Source of the DNA: Coprococcus_C hominis
GTDB lineage: Bacteria; Bacillota; Clostridia; Lachnospirales; Lachnospiraceae
DNA length: 64,000 nt
Reading direction: 5' to 3' (one strand)
NCBI RefSeq assembly: GCF_020687505.1
Contig: NZ_JAJEQT010000004.1
Notes under the pieces: model-generated
Told to the model about the DNA's origin: nothing
The model's input: only the letters and a program-made list of their open reading frames with translations
Database searches by the model: none
Made by a program: the position numbers and the translations under genes
Shown here: positions 36,056-45,819 of the stretch, one piece after another
How the letters are laid out: each line of letters starts with the position of its first letter
Position numbering within the stretch: the first letter of the stretch is position 1

Positions 36056-39000
36056 TTATATATCGGTAAGTTTCGCCATAGCCTTAACGAAGAATATTGC
36101 CGCCCGACACAGTTTTTGTGTGTCCGCTCCCCCGTTCGTTCCACGCGCCGCTGTACGGCTTTCTCCAAGCGCAACTGCCGCATCCGCATATTCACTTCCG
36201 GCAAGCAGTTCCCGGAACGCATCCGTCTGTCCAGCAAGCCATGTATTCGCCTCCGAGGAACCGCCAAGAATCTCACCCGTGCATGTTCCCGCTTCGTCCA
36301 TCCGGATCTGCGCCTGCAGCATACCATGCACCCCTGCCGCCATCCGGATCGTGATGCCGCGGGCTTCTACTCCGCCCGTCTGCATCGTCAGATTCACTAC
36401 CTTCATACCTGACTCTGTCTCAACCGGGAGCTGATACTGCCTTCTGCCCGCCATGGCTCCCAATATTCGGAATCCTGCCTGCACGACCTTCATGCCCTGC
36501 AGCTGATCTGATGTTATATTTCCTTCTTCTGCCTGATCATACATCTGCTCTACCATCTGTTGCCGGATATCCGCATACATCTGCGCCAGATCTGCGTCTG
36601 CTTCGATCTGTTTCAGCAGCATCTCCGATTCAAACGGCAACGCAATCTCCTCTCCTGTGAGGGACTTCGCCATAGCATCCGTCTCTGCGTCAACTGCATC
36701 CTCCTTCGTATGGTCCTGCCATCCAATCTGCTTCCATACCTGTGATGCAAATGTATAGAAATTCATGGACGCCTGATAATTGACAGCTTCTGCTTCCGGT
36801 CCTACCGACATTCCCTGCAGTATATAATCCGCCGCTTCCAGATTTTGTGCGCTCTCTTCAATATCATTTGCCTGCAGAAGCTGTTCTGCCTGTGCAAGCA
36901 TCGGAGAATCAGAGATTTTCTCCCATGGGTTTTTATATTCTTCCTGCGCAGCCATCGGTTCATTTCGGCTCATATATTCATCTTTCTCTCCCATGCGGAG
37001 CTGTCCGGTCCAGTTACCATCCGCACCAACCCGTCCCGCATATGCACGCGCGATCTGATCATCCATCTTCTCCCCACGTGTCTGCAGATCCGCAAGCATA
37101 CCGAACGAATCATCGACCACAGCCTCCATCCCGGCGGCCTTCCGGCTTCGCATCGCAGTAATCAGATTACGCACGGTAAGCCGGCTGTTGTTCGCGAACA
37201 GATACCCGGCTTCCCGGTCGCCGGATTTCTCTAACTGCTTAAATACCCGGTACAACCCGATATATCCTGCGCGTTCCTCGCTGCTGATCTGTCCACGCTT
37301 CTCTACATCACGCAGATACGTTGCAAAATCGTCTGTCTCCTTCACACCTGCTTTGTAATTTTTGTCCCGCAGTGTCTGATTGAGTTCATCGACTGTCATA
37401 TCAAGCGGGTTGATACCATCCCGGATCATAGACAGCACCGCATTCGGATGGCATGCGGCAAGCATATCATTGACCGCTCTGTCATACTCTATGATCTGTG
37501 CGATATTTTCCTCCGTGATTTCCATGCGGTTATACCCGAGAATCTGTACCGCTCGTGTATGTTCCTCATCCACCGGCAGCTCCATATCTGTCAGTATATC
37601 TTCGATATTTGAAAATGCTTTGCGGATACTATCTCCCATATCCGCACGCGGGGCTGTACCAAGTGCCTCATATCCGCGCTCCATCGCTGCGAAATCAACG
37701 GAACGCCGGATCGTCTGTGTCGATATATCTGCCACCCCATCCGACACATTGTTATCGGACATCCGGCGTTGCATATCACCCGCCTGTCCACCGATCTGGT
37801 GTTCTTCCTGTACAAGCTTCGCAAATCCATGTACCGTCACCGACTGCAGCGCGTCCGTACCCGCCAACACGCCAAGCCTTGTTGCCGGTGCCGTGCCAAT
37901 CGTCTGCAGATCTGCCTGCATCTGCTGATAGATTGCCTTGTTTTCTTCGGTTGGCGCAACACCCTGCTTCGCAAACATCTCCTGCGTAAGCTGTGCCTCT
38001 GCATTTCGCAGCTTCGCCACCACCTGCGCCAGTTCACGAGTATCAATATTGATATCCACGGAGAGCATCCGTACCGCAACACTCTGTGTCATGGAGAGCC
38101 GGATCTCCTCTAACTGCCGCAGTGCCGTTACCTCCCGCAGCGTCTGATTCTGTATGTCGGAACCTGCGCTCCGGCCATCCTGTAACTGTGTACCCTTATC
38201 CGCGGTTTCGTCGTATGCTCCCACCGGCTGTCCACCGGTCTGTCCATCCCGTACCCCATCATAATGCGCCGCCACCAGCGCAGCGATTGTAAGCGGCCGC
38301 TCTGTACGTACTGCCTGTGCCACATCCTCTGCTGTAATCGAAGCTGCATCCTGTCTGAGCTTTGCCGCTCTCGTCTCAAGCTCCTGTGTCTGCCGCTTCT
38401 CTGCCTGCTGTGCCGTCGGCAGTTCACCGATATCCTTCCCGATCTGCGCCTGCATCTGCATATAAGCCCGCACGGAATCCGTCGTGACCGGAATATCATT
38501 TGCCAGAAGCAGATTTGCCCCGGCCATACTTGTTTCATCCACGACAAATCCAGCCTGCATGATCACATGTGCGAGCTGCGCCTGCAAGCCGGAATCTGCA
38601 TTTCCATCTTCACCCGAAGCATACACCGATTGTCCAGCGCTCTGCTGCGGCCTGGATATTGTCTGTTGTGCAACCTGTTTCGCCGCATATGCGGTGTCTC
38701 CTCCCAATTCATCCACCGCGGCAATCTCTCTTTGTCCACTGTAATGCGCCTTGTAGAGTGTCTCCTGCGTGAGTGGCTGCCGATTCTTCAACAGGTACAG
38801 AATGTCCTTGTTCCCCACCTGCAGCTTCACATCTGTCCCGGCTATCTGCGCCCCGCTACTTGTAAAAACCAGATTCGAGGCGTCTCCCTCCTCGATCTGC
38901 GCCTGCGCGAGCACATTTACAAGCGCGTCCTTACGCGCATCTGCACGCATGGAAGTAACCAGCCCTTCTATGTCCGAAAGCGATGCCGAAGCGACATCCA

Positions 39001-39337
39001 CGCCCATCATACGAAGCTTCTTTATCTCCTCGGAAGTAAGGGAACGCGCAATCTCCCGTGCATCTGCACGCGCCTGTTCTTCGTCGCTTGTCTCTTCCTG
39101 CTGTTCCTGCTTCGCCTTCTCCTGCATGTCCTTGCGGTACTCATTGAAATTATCCATGACCGTCTGCGCATTCGTGTCGACCGAAGAATTCCTGTCGTAC
39201 TGCACCTGCCCGACCTTCTCGAAGGCATCGAGCTGATCGACCGAAGCAGTCTTCATCTTTGTTCCACTGTAAGCATTTGCACTGTCACTATACGCTTTGA
39301 TGGCATCCTGTGAATTTTTGATATTGATATTCTGCAT
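36056..39337 (-). CDS. Very large flagella-associated protein with helical repeats (DUF6240-like)
   Basis: A 1,093-aa soluble, acidic protein, Gln- and Ala-rich, without signal peptide or membrane segment. Residues 1-110 look unstructured. The centre repeats a loose motif of the type hydrophobic-x-x-N/G-I/M-P/D-L/V-T-x-x-x-L (for example LLANDIPVTTDSVRAYMQMQ, GINPLDMTVDELNQTL, LFANNSRLTVRNLITAM). The C-terminus (about 985-1,080) resembles the FliK hook-length C-terminal fold (LPVETESGMKVVNLTMQTGG, then LQAQIRMDEAG). I think it belongs to the DUF6240 group of Lachnospiraceae. A secreted ruler or filament-linked role is inference from this and from the flagellin 109 nt downstream. Confidence 0.6.
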   Translation of the reverse strand: MQNINIKNSQDAIKAYSDSANAYSGTKMKTASVDQLDAFEKVGQVQYDRNSSVDTNAQTVMDNFNEYRKDMQEKAKQEQQEETSDEEQARADAREIARSLTSEEIKKLRMMGVDVASASLSDIEGLVTSMRADARKDALVNVLAQAQIEEGDASNLVFTSSGAQIAGTDVKLQVGNKDILYLLKNRQPLTQETLYKAHYSGQREIAAVDELGGDTAYAAKQVAQQTISRPQQSAGQSVYASGEDGNADSGLQAQLAHVIMQAGFVVDETSMAGANLLLANDIPVTTDSVRAYMQMQAQIGKDIGELPTAQQAEKRQTQELETRAAKLRQDAASITAEDVAQAVRTERPLTIAALVAAHYDGVRDGQTGGQPVGAYDETADKGTQLQDGRSAGSDIQNQTLREVTALRQLEEIRLSMTQSVAVRMLSVDINIDTRELAQVVAKLRNAEAQLTQEMFAKQGVAPTEENKAIYQQMQADLQTIGTAPATRLGVLAGTDALQSVTVHGFAKLVQEEHQIGGQAGDMQRRMSDNNVSDGVADISTQTIRRSVDFAAMERGYEALGTAPRADMGDSIRKAFSNIEDILTDMELPVDEEHTRAVQILGYNRMEITEENIAQIIEYDRAVNDMLAACHPNAVLSMIRDGINPLDMTVDELNQTLRDKNYKAGVKETDDFATYLRDVEKRGQISSEERAGYIGLYRVFKQLEKSGDREAGYLFANNSRLTVRNLITAMRSRKAAGMEAVVDDSFGMLADLQTRGEKMDDQIARAYAGRVGADGNWTGQLRMGEKDEYMSRNEPMAAQEEYKNPWEKISDSPMLAQAEQLLQANDIEESAQNLEAADYILQGMSVGPEAEAVNYQASMNFYTFASQVWKQIGWQDHTKEDAVDAETDAMAKSLTGEEIALPFESEMLLKQIEADADLAQMYADIRQQMVEQMYDQAEEGNITSDQLQGMKVVQAGFRILGAMAGRRQYQLPVETESGMKVVNLTMQTGGVEARGITIRMAAGVHGMLQAQIRMDEAGTCTGEILGGSSEANTWLAGQTDAFRELLAGSEYADAAVALGESRTAARGTNGGADTQKLCRAAIFFVKAMAKLTDI

Positions 39338-39480
39338 AAAATGCTCCTTGCATCATTAATTTGTATGATATTATTCCTATCTTGCATCGTTCCGATCCTG
39401 CGTTCCGGTTGCCCGAACTGGTTCTCTGTCTTTTATATCGGCACAGTCCGCCCAATCATTAAGAAGCTGCATGGTGTCTG

Positions 39481-39550
39481 AAGCACAATGTCCAAGACGC
39501 AATGCCTGAAGCACAATGTCTGAAACGCAATGTCCAAGACGCAATGCTTG
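39481..39550. repeat. Short degenerate tandem repeats
   Basis: Five 13-15 bp copies of AAGCACAATGTCC / AAGACGCAATGCCTG; the 28-bp pair recurs 42 bp on (39481 and 39523). No reading frame with an SD uses them. They fill the 342-nt gap between the large protein gene and the terminator at 39574-39614; nothing else is seen there. Confidence 0.75.
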
Positions 39551-39573
39551 GTGTTTGCATGAAGATTAAATGC

Positions 39574-39614
39574 AAAAAGCATGGACGGCTCATTATGAAC
39601 CAACCATGCTTTTT
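39574..39614. terminator. Terminator behind the ChW-repeat gene
   Basis: AAAAAGCATGG ... CCATGCTTTTT, 11 bp, with an inner partial stem (TCAT/ATGA). A/T runs on both sides allow termination on either strand; the minus-strand gene ends 66 nt before it. Confidence 0.88.
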
Positions 39615-39679
39615 CATTACTATCTCATGCGCATCTGTCACTGCTTACCGGTACAAGCACATGTATAATATTTCATCAT

Positions 39680-42301
39680 TTAATTGAAAAATGGTGTCCC
39701 GGGTGCTACCGTCCCATCATAGATCAGACCGGTTTCCGGCAACTTCCCTGCGTTACTATCAACCCGCATATTTGCGACCTGTTCTTTGGATAGTTTCATG
39801 TCAGCCGGAAGCTTATCATATGAATCTGAATACCACCAGTTTCTTCCGTAATACGACTTCACTGCATACCAGCCACCTCGTTGCGCATCATATTCATACA
39901 GGACATCCTGTGTGACGGTTTTGCCGGATGCATTTGTAAATGTTTTATTCCGGACAAGAATATCCGAAGTCGGATGCTGTGCATAAGTTGCCTTCAGGTC
40001 AATACAGTTATTCTTATTGACATATCTTCCGTCCACCCATACATCCTCCATATGGTGGACGCCGTTTCCAACACCTGTATATGCACTCACATACGTATAT
40101 GCCGTTCCATATCCCCAGCCCTCAGCAGCAACCTTCAGCCAATTGCCTGCGCCAATCTTTTTCTCAAATTCATCTCCGGACAACTGATTCCGATATGTCT
40201 GTAACTCATCGGTCGATTGTTTCTCATATTGATGAATTTTCCTTTCCAGTTTATCGAGGGACGAAGAAAATGCGTAATCATTCGCTCCACCGTCAAAGGT
40301 AAATAAACTTTCAATATATTTGGACATAACCGGATCCGTATTTCCGTTTCCGGCACCACCATATGATTTCGTTGTTCCGTTCCATGTTACATCGACCAGA
40401 TAATGCGCCGAGCCTGACGAAACCGTACAATCCGGCTGCAACGCTTTCGCTACATTCGCCATAACGCCCGGAACTCCTACGGATGACAACACCATCGGAT
40501 GAAGGTATTCCAGGAACATCATCTCATCCGCCGACTGCCACATCGAATAGTGTTCATTCAAAGACAATTCCGGGTATGGAGATGTTGCCAGCAGCGGATA
40601 CGGGCGATTCGGATCCGGCTTCGATGTGTCAACGATGTTTTTCGGATAGACAGAAAGCCGCCCCAACGCTGAGTTCACACTTTGCAGATTGTCGAACAAG
40701 CCTTTTGATTTATCCGTGTAATTGTTAATCAGATAATCGGTCAGACTCTCCACCGATTTGCAGGAAACCTGAACCGGTGTATCCGTATAAACCGGCATTG
40801 TTGAATACGACACATTTCCCGAATAAGTGACTTTATAGGCACGATCAGCCTGCTGCAATGTATATGCTCCGCCATCGGAACCCGATTCAGACATCTCGAA
40901 TATATATCCGCCCTTCACACGTCCGGTTTCTTTATTCTCGTATTTGACATCGAAAAATCTCCGGGTCGTCGGGATAAGATAAGCTCCTTTTCCGGCCTTA
41001 TACTTACTGTTTTTATCCTCAAAACGAACATAGGAAACATCCGGATTATTCGTCTTCACATAGAAATACTCATTGAAAGGCTCCAGCAGAGGAACGATTT
41101 CATATGAATATCTGGTAACATCGTTCTTGTTTGCTCCGGTTGAGCCCGTTGAACCCGATGTTCCGTTTGAACCGGTGCTTCCGTTTGATACCGGATTTTC
41201 CGGCAAAGCAATTTCAGGCCGGTTCACAAAACCCGTTCCAACTGTAGATACGATACCTGCAACATTTCCCGGAGCCGCCCCGTTCTTTTGAACAAGAACG
41301 ATCTGGATTGCCTCTAACCTTTTTGCATATCCGGCCGTTCCAGCAGCTGCTCCATTTCTTGTCCATCCAAGCCAGCCATACGACTGTGCATGTACGCGGT
41401 AATAAACATCATAGTGATTGGCAAGTTCTCCAGTAAGGTAAATCTGGATTGCCTCCAGCCGTTTTGCCTGCCCGCTTGTTCCGGACATCTCGCCATTCAT
41501 TCTCCAGCGGGACTCCCAGCCATAGCTTTGTACATGTGTGCGATACACAATATTTCCCGTATATTGTTGATTGGTAAGTTTTATCTCTATACCTTCCAGG
41601 CGTTTTGCACGTCCGCTTGTACCTGCCATCACTCCGTTGTTCTTCCATCCCTGCCAGCCATAGCTTTGTACATGCGTACGATATGTAATGTTGGTCGTCT
41701 CCCGACCTCCGACATTCACATCAGAGGCGCCATTGAGCGATACGTAGTTTCTCCCATACCTGCTTACGATACCATTGACATTATTCTGAACCGTTGTTCC
41801 CCTTGCGACAACAACAATCTGAATTGCCTCCAACCGCTTAGCAAGCCCTGCTGTTCCGGCTGCCTGTCCATTTTTTGCCCAGGCAAGCCAGCCATATGAC
41901 TGTGCATGCACACGATAATAAATATCGTAATTCTGTGCATTTGCACCGGTTAACTCAATTTTAATCGCTTCCAGACGCTTTGCTTCGCCCTGTGTTCCGC
42001 TCATCTCACCATTCGAAACCCACGGGAGCCAGCCATATGTCTGGCAATGTGTTGTATAACGGACCCCCAGATTATCTCCGGAGACTGTGATCCGGATTCC
42101 TTCCAGCCGTTTTGCTTTTCCGCTTGTTCCGGAGGCTTCTCCATCACGCTTCCATGCAGATTCCCAACCAAATGTCTGAACGTGTGATTTGTATTGTACC
42201 GAAACCCCTGCGGCTTCCACATTTTGAACCGGGACATATGCAAATACAGACAGCACCATCACGATTGAAAGCACAAGTGCCCATACTCTTCTCTTATTCA
42301 T
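39680..42301 (-). CDS. Secreted protein with six ChW repeats and unknown C-terminal domain
   Basis: An 873-aa exported protein. Signal peptide residues 1-30 (cleavage near VEAAG). Six clostridial hydrophobic-with-Trp (ChW) repeats of about 40 residues follow, each with SYGW and AKRLEAIQI-type cores, arranged as two similar triplets separated by a linker. A Gly/Ser/Thr-rich linker is near residue 375, then a roughly 480-residue C-terminal region (about 395-873) that I cannot assign; it has several Trp/Tyr-rich stretches such as AAEGWGYGTAYTYV. No LPxTG anchor or catalytic motif seen. ChW proteins are extracellular and often link to carbohydrate or cell contact. Confidence 0.8.
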   Translation of the reverse strand: MNKRRVWALVLSIVMVLSVFAYVPVQNVEAAGVSVQYKSHVQTFGWESAWKRDGEASGTSGKAKRLEGIRITVSGDNLGVRYTTHCQTYGWLPWVSNGEMSGTQGEAKRLEAIKIELTGANAQNYDIYYRVHAQSYGWLAWAKNGQAAGTAGLAKRLEAIQIVVVARGTTVQNNVNGIVSRYGRNYVSLNGASDVNVGGRETTNITYRTHVQSYGWQGWKNNGVMAGTSGRAKRLEGIEIKLTNQQYTGNIVYRTHVQSYGWESRWRMNGEMSGTSGQAKRLEAIQIYLTGELANHYDVYYRVHAQSYGWLGWTRNGAAAGTAGYAKRLEAIQIVLVQKNGAAPGNVAGIVSTVGTGFVNRPEIALPENPVSNGSTGSNGTSGSTGSTGANKNDVTRYSYEIVPLLEPFNEYFYVKTNNPDVSYVRFEDKNSKYKAGKGAYLIPTTRRFFDVKYENKETGRVKGGYIFEMSESGSDGGAYTLQQADRAYKVTYSGNVSYSTMPVYTDTPVQVSCKSVESLTDYLINNYTDKSKGLFDNLQSVNSALGRLSVYPKNIVDTSKPDPNRPYPLLATSPYPELSLNEHYSMWQSADEMMFLEYLHPMVLSSVGVPGVMANVAKALQPDCTVSSGSAHYLVDVTWNGTTKSYGGAGNGNTDPVMSKYIESLFTFDGGANDYAFSSSLDKLERKIHQYEKQSTDELQTYRNQLSGDEFEKKIGAGNWLKVAAEGWGYGTAYTYVSAYTGVGNGVHHMEDVWVDGRYVNKNNCIDLKATYAQHPTSDILVRNKTFTNASGKTVTQDVLYEYDAQRGGWYAVKSYYGRNWWYSDSYDKLPADMKLSKEQVANMRVDSNAGKLPETGLIYDGTVAPGTPFFN

Positions 42302-42328
42302 AAATAACCCTCCCTTGTCACCACACGC

Positions 42329-43330
42329 TTACGCGGTATAGATCTTCTCCGTCACCGTATGAGATTCACCCGGTGCAAGCTCCTTGTAACCAGATTCCTC
42401 TGCTGGGATTGGCTGGTTTGGTGCATCGATGATCCATGTGCAAGGCTCTGGACAGAAGTATCCTTTGTCTCCATGATCGTTCCATACAACCCAGAATTTG
42501 AAGTCCTTACATACTTCATAGCAGATACGCTTGCCTGTTGCAGCATCCGTTGCCACTGCGCCATAGAATGGCTTGCCATCCAGACTTCCTTCCTCTGCAA
42601 AGAATACGTCATTGTCAATATCATGCAGCACTGGAACCTGTGAACCAGTCAGATACTGTCTGTCGTGATTTGTCTGTACGAGCATGTCACCTGTCGGAAT
42701 GCAGGACTTTGAAAGCTCCCACTTCTCGCCAACCGGGATATACAGACGCATATCCAGACCATTTCCATCCTTTGTGAAAGGTCCGTTAATCGTTGTATGG
42801 TTGCACATACCATATGGCATCTGCTTGTCAGATGTATTTGTCATTGTAAATGCATACTCCAGACCGTCATCGGACAAAGTAAATGTGAACTCTGCCTTGA
42901 AGCTGACTGGGTATGTCTCGAAAAATTCATCGTTCTTGTCATATATGTACTCTGTCTTTGCGATTGCCTTCTTGCCGTCCACGGCTGCACTCACAAGTGT
43001 ATGCTCACGCTTATGCAGGAAACCATGAATATGGTTGCCAAGCGGATCATTCAATGGAAAATGATAGGTTGCATCGCTTACCTTCAGCACGCCATTTGCA
43101 AGGCGGTTTGGAAGATACAGGGTCGGAAGTCCATACACCTCCGGGCTCTTCTTCAGATCCTCAACAGAAAGGGATTCGTCATAACGGAAAATCTCAATGT
43201 CATTTTCAACATCCTGCATACGGATGACATTACTGCCTAAAAAAGGTGCCACGATTGCTTTGTACTTTCCTGCTGTCAGTGCAACTGCCTCTTTCCCTTT
43301 ATAATCAATAATCTCTGCGGAATAACTCAT
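42329..43330 (-). CDS. Aldose 1-epimerase family protein
   Basis: A 333-aa protein of the GalM-type superfamily. HIHGFLHKREH near residue 98 carries the conserved histidines, and CPEPCTWIIDAPN near residue 300 the Glu that acts as base. It interconverts alpha and beta anomers of aldoses. I use the ATG at 43330 with AAGGAGG 8 nt upstream; the reading from 43375 starts within a leader hairpin. A lone gene, not in a sugar operon. Confidence 0.85.
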   Translation of the reverse strand: MSYSAEIIDYKGKEAVALTAGKYKAIVAPFLGSNVIRMQDVENDIEIFRYDESLSVEDLKKSPEVYGLPTLYLPNRLANGVLKVSDATYHFPLNDPLGNHIHGFLHKREHTLVSAAVDGKKAIAKTEYIYDKNDEFFETYPVSFKAEFTFTLSDDGLEYAFTMTNTSDKQMPYGMCNHTTINGPFTKDGNGLDMRLYIPVGEKWELSKSCIPTGDMLVQTNHDRQYLTGSQVPVLHDIDNDVFFAEEGSLDGKPFYGAVATDAATGKRICYEVCKDFKFWVVWNDHGDKGYFCPEPCTWIIDAPNQPIPAEESGYKELAPGESHTVTEKIYTA

Positions 43331-43351
43331 TGTTTTTTCCTCCTTTTCAAG

Positions 43352-43370
43352 ACTGCACCTTTCGTGCAGT
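43352..43370 (-). promoter_or_regulatory. Leader hairpin just upstream of the epimerase SD
   Basis: A perfect 7-bp stem ACTGCAC-GAAAG-GTGCAGT, immediately before TCTTGAAAAGGAGG. No T-run after it, so a stabilising 5' hairpin is more likely than a terminator. Confidence 0.45.
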
Positions 43371-43571
43371 TTCACTCAAAAAATTTCATTTCAAATCACA
43401 TAAAATAATAGCACATCGACCATACTATGTCTAGGAAAAAAGAACACAAGACATGCTTTTTGCGTATGATATGGATAGGCACGCATGCAACCGATTATTC
43501 ACAAGTCTTTTCGAGTTTTACCATCCATTTCTCCCCCTTGCTAAGATACCACCCGCGCGGTTGCATTTTTA

Positions 43572-43600
43572 TAAAAAGGGACCGATTTGTTTCGGTCCCT
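43572..43600 (-). terminator. Terminator behind the Ig-like small protein gene
   Basis: GGGACCGA-AACAAA-TCGGTCCC followed by TTTTTAT on the minus strand, 21 nt after the stop at 43621. Confidence 0.9.
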
Positions 43601-43620
43601 GTAATTTATTATCTGTACTT

Positions 43621-43962
43621 TTATAATTTGAATTTGATCTGCACTGGCTCCTTCAACGACTGTCCGCCTCTCGACTTCACATTTTTTGTGATCGTCAGGA
43701 AATAGTATTCGTTCGTCGAATACGGCTCCAGCGGTTCCACCTCGATAATCTCATTTTTCGTATCATAACGGATATAGGATCGCAGCTTCTGGTTCTGCGA
43801 ATTCGTCACATACATCGTATCCTTGTTCACCGTATGCGGGTCCAGCGGAATATTGAACCGCACGCGCCACACAAAATTCCCCGTCTTAAAACGCAGATCC
43901 TGCTTGACCTTGTTCGCAAGCTGTGGTGGAATATCTTCTATATCAATCAAATTTTTTGCCAT
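43621..43962 (-). CDS. Small protein with one SbsA/Big_5-like Ig domain
   Basis: A 113-aa protein starting MAKNLIDIEDIPPQLANKVK. The C-terminal 75 residues match the SbsA/Big_5 pattern (VRFNIPLDPHTVNKDTMYVT, then YYFLTITKNVKSRGGQSL). Such domains normally stand in secreted surface proteins, but here there is no signal peptide. The ATG at 43962 has GAGGGAG 6 nt upstream; a longer start at 44022 is not supported. Function unknown. Confidence 0.7.
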   Translation of the reverse strand: MAKNLIDIEDIPPQLANKVKQDLRFKTGNFVWRVRFNIPLDPHTVNKDTMYVTNSQNQKLRSYIRYDTKNEIIEVEPLEPYSTNEYYFLTITKNVKSRGGQSLKEPVQIKFKL

Positions 43963-44254
43963 TTGCAACTCCCTCTGTCGTAATCCAATGCCGCATTTCC
44001 AGCATCCATCTTCTGTACTCACTCATGTTTTAGTTTATCACAAAGCGCATGCGCGAACAAGAATTTTGCCGCTGTCTGTCAGAATTTTGTACACGCATTT
44101 TCTTTACATCACAGATTTGTAACACTACAATAAAATTGTTACGAATTTGTTATCGTACATTTCAATATATCGTCACATTTTCCATATATTTGAATAGCGT
44201 ATGCCATATATGGGAACACTGACTGCAAGTACATATTCCGTAGGAGAGCAAATC

Positions 44255-45013
44255 ATGAAACATAAATTTCAGTTTTCCTACAAAAGACAAAAATTACTGA
44301 CATTTACTTTGGTGGGAAGCAGTCTGCTCGTCTGTCTGATGAGTCAGGCACGCGAATTTCCATCGATCAAATTACCGCAAAAAGAATACAGACTAACCGG
44401 AACATCCCTGCAAAGTGTAAAGGAAATCGTTCCTTATTATGATTCCTGCAACACCGTCTACGATGATTCCCTCTATCAGGGCGAGATCGTCGTCACACAG
44501 GAAGGCACCGCTGGCAAGCAGGAAACAACTGCTTTGATCACCTATTTAAATGGACACGCTGTGTCCGAGGAGATCATCGATTCCCGCGTCATCACGCCCG
44601 CGATTGCCCGCGAGGTACATGTCGGAACAAAGGAGCGACCGGACTTTCTGATTCCGGTCGATGATTACGTCATCACTTCTTACGTCGGTCCGCGCTGGGG
44701 CAGAACGCACAACGGAATCGACCTCGCGGTCAATGTCGGCACGCCTGTCAAGAGCAGCACCGCCGGAACCGTCATACAATCCGGTTGGAACGGCGGCTAC
44801 GGCATCAGTGTCTATGTGGACTGCGGCGATGGCATGGTCATCCGTTACGGACATCTGTCTGAAACTTCTGTCGAAGTCGGACAGACGGTCGCACAAGGCG
44901 ATCTGCTCGGACTCTCCGGCAACACCGGAAACAGCACCGGACCACATCTGCATTTTGAAATGCGGGTGAATGATGAGGTTGTTGATCCATTGGAATACGT
45001 GAAGCTACAATAA
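44255..45013 (+). CDS. Membrane-anchored G5-M23 peptidoglycan endopeptidase
   Basis: A 252-aa protein with one N-terminal membrane segment (residues about 16-32). A G5 domain (about 75-145, IVVTQEGTAGKQ to SRVITPAIAREV) and a C-terminal LytM/M23 domain follow, with the zinc and catalytic residues in HNGIDLAV, RYGHLSE and GPHLHFEMR. It should cleave peptide cross-links at the cell surface. I start at 44255 (GGAG 8 nt upstream); the reading from 44201 lacks an SD. Compare the degenerate M23 protein at 57,293. Confidence 0.92.
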   Translation: MKHKFQFSYKRQKLLTFTLVGSSLLVCLMSQAREFPSIKLPQKEYRLTGTSLQSVKEIVPYYDSCNTVYDDSLYQGEIVVTQEGTAGKQETTALITYLNGHAVSEEIIDSRVITPAIAREVHVGTKERPDFLIPVDDYVITSYVGPRWGRTHNGIDLAVNVGTPVKSSTAGTVIQSGWNGGYGISVYVDCGDGMVIRYGHLSETSVEVGQTVAQGDLLGLSGNTGNSTGPHLHFEMRVNDEVVDPLEYVKLQ

Positions 45014-45042
45014 AATAGCAGGGGGTACTTGATTGGAATAAT

Positions 45043-45615
45043 TTAATTTTTACATTTGGGTGGGGCGGAAATTTTCATAAGAAGATATGTAACAGGATTT
45101 CCAATCATTGCTTGTCCCAACACACACCCAAGTGTATTATCAAAGATATCATCAAATTCAAACAAGCCCCGGCACAGCCAAAGCTGCAAGCCTTCAATAC
45201 TTGTAGAAATCAGAATTCCAGTAACCAACGCCCGCCAAATACCTCGTTTCCGTCCACTCGCAAGCGGCAGCAATGCACCAATCGGAACAAACAACGCAAT
45301 ATTCAGCAGAATCTCCCAAAACAAGCTATGTGTATATCCCTCTTCAAAGGCATGATACACTACCTTCCACGACCAGAACCATTCATACTCCGCCTGCCTT
45401 GTCCCTGGCTGCCGCATAAACACAGTCGAACCAAATACAAGCATCAGATATGTCACAAGCAATAACACTGAAACCGCCTGCACCCAACGAATATGCTTGC
45501 GTAGCACTTGTATCAATAAAATGGCTGTTACTCCTATCAAAACCGAGAAAAATACAACCGCTTCAAACGCGGTCCACTCTGGATAATATTTTATAAATAT
45601 CTGATTGAGATCCAT
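45043..45615 (-). CDS. VanZ family membrane protein, second copy
   Basis: A 190-aa protein with five hydrophobic segments. The VanZ core is seen as EILLNIALFVPIGALLPL near residue 105 and STSIEGLQLWLCRGLFEFDD near residue 140. It is only distantly related to the VanZ at 32,977. The ATG at 45615 follows AAAGGGGAAACAT. It is convergent with the M23 gene; no clear terminator lies in the 29-nt gap. Confidence 0.85.
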   Translation of the reverse strand: MDLNQIFIKYYPEWTAFEAVVFFSVLIGVTAILLIQVLRKHIRWVQAVSVLLLVTYLMLVFGSTVFMRQPGTRQAEYEWFWSWKVVYHAFEEGYTHSLFWEILLNIALFVPIGALLPLASGRKRGIWRALVTGILISTSIEGLQLWLCRGLFEFDDIFDNTLGCVLGQAMIGNPVTYLLMKISAPPKCKN

Positions 45616-45785
45616 ATGTTTCCCCTTTCCTTGTGTAGTATAGCACAAGTTTTTATCCTCAGATATAACCTGTATTTTTTATCAAAATTACAAAAACCTG
45701 GCTTGACGATTCTGCATGAAATATAGCAGAAAATGCACGAAAGTGAAAAAATATGCTCTCCAGCGCGTCAATTGTGCCACCCCCC

Positions 45786-45813
45786 TTGTTTTTTCTTCCA
45801 CTTATGTTACGAT
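45786..45813 (+). promoter_or_regulatory. Candidate promoter of the small RNA
   Basis: TTGTTT, 16-nt spacer, TACGAT. Moderate match to sigma-A, correctly placed before the structured RNA at about 45820. Confidence 0.4.
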
Positions 45814-45819
45814 AAATGT

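Noticed and set aside
38264..39313. 349-aa plus-strand frame
   Set aside because: It is antisense to the 1,093-aa gene, has no SD, and its Cys/Leu/Arg/His-rich composition is typical of a shadow frame.
39459..39641. 60-aa minus-strand frame over the short repeats
   Set aside because: Made of the 13-15 bp repeats and the terminator hairpin; no SD.
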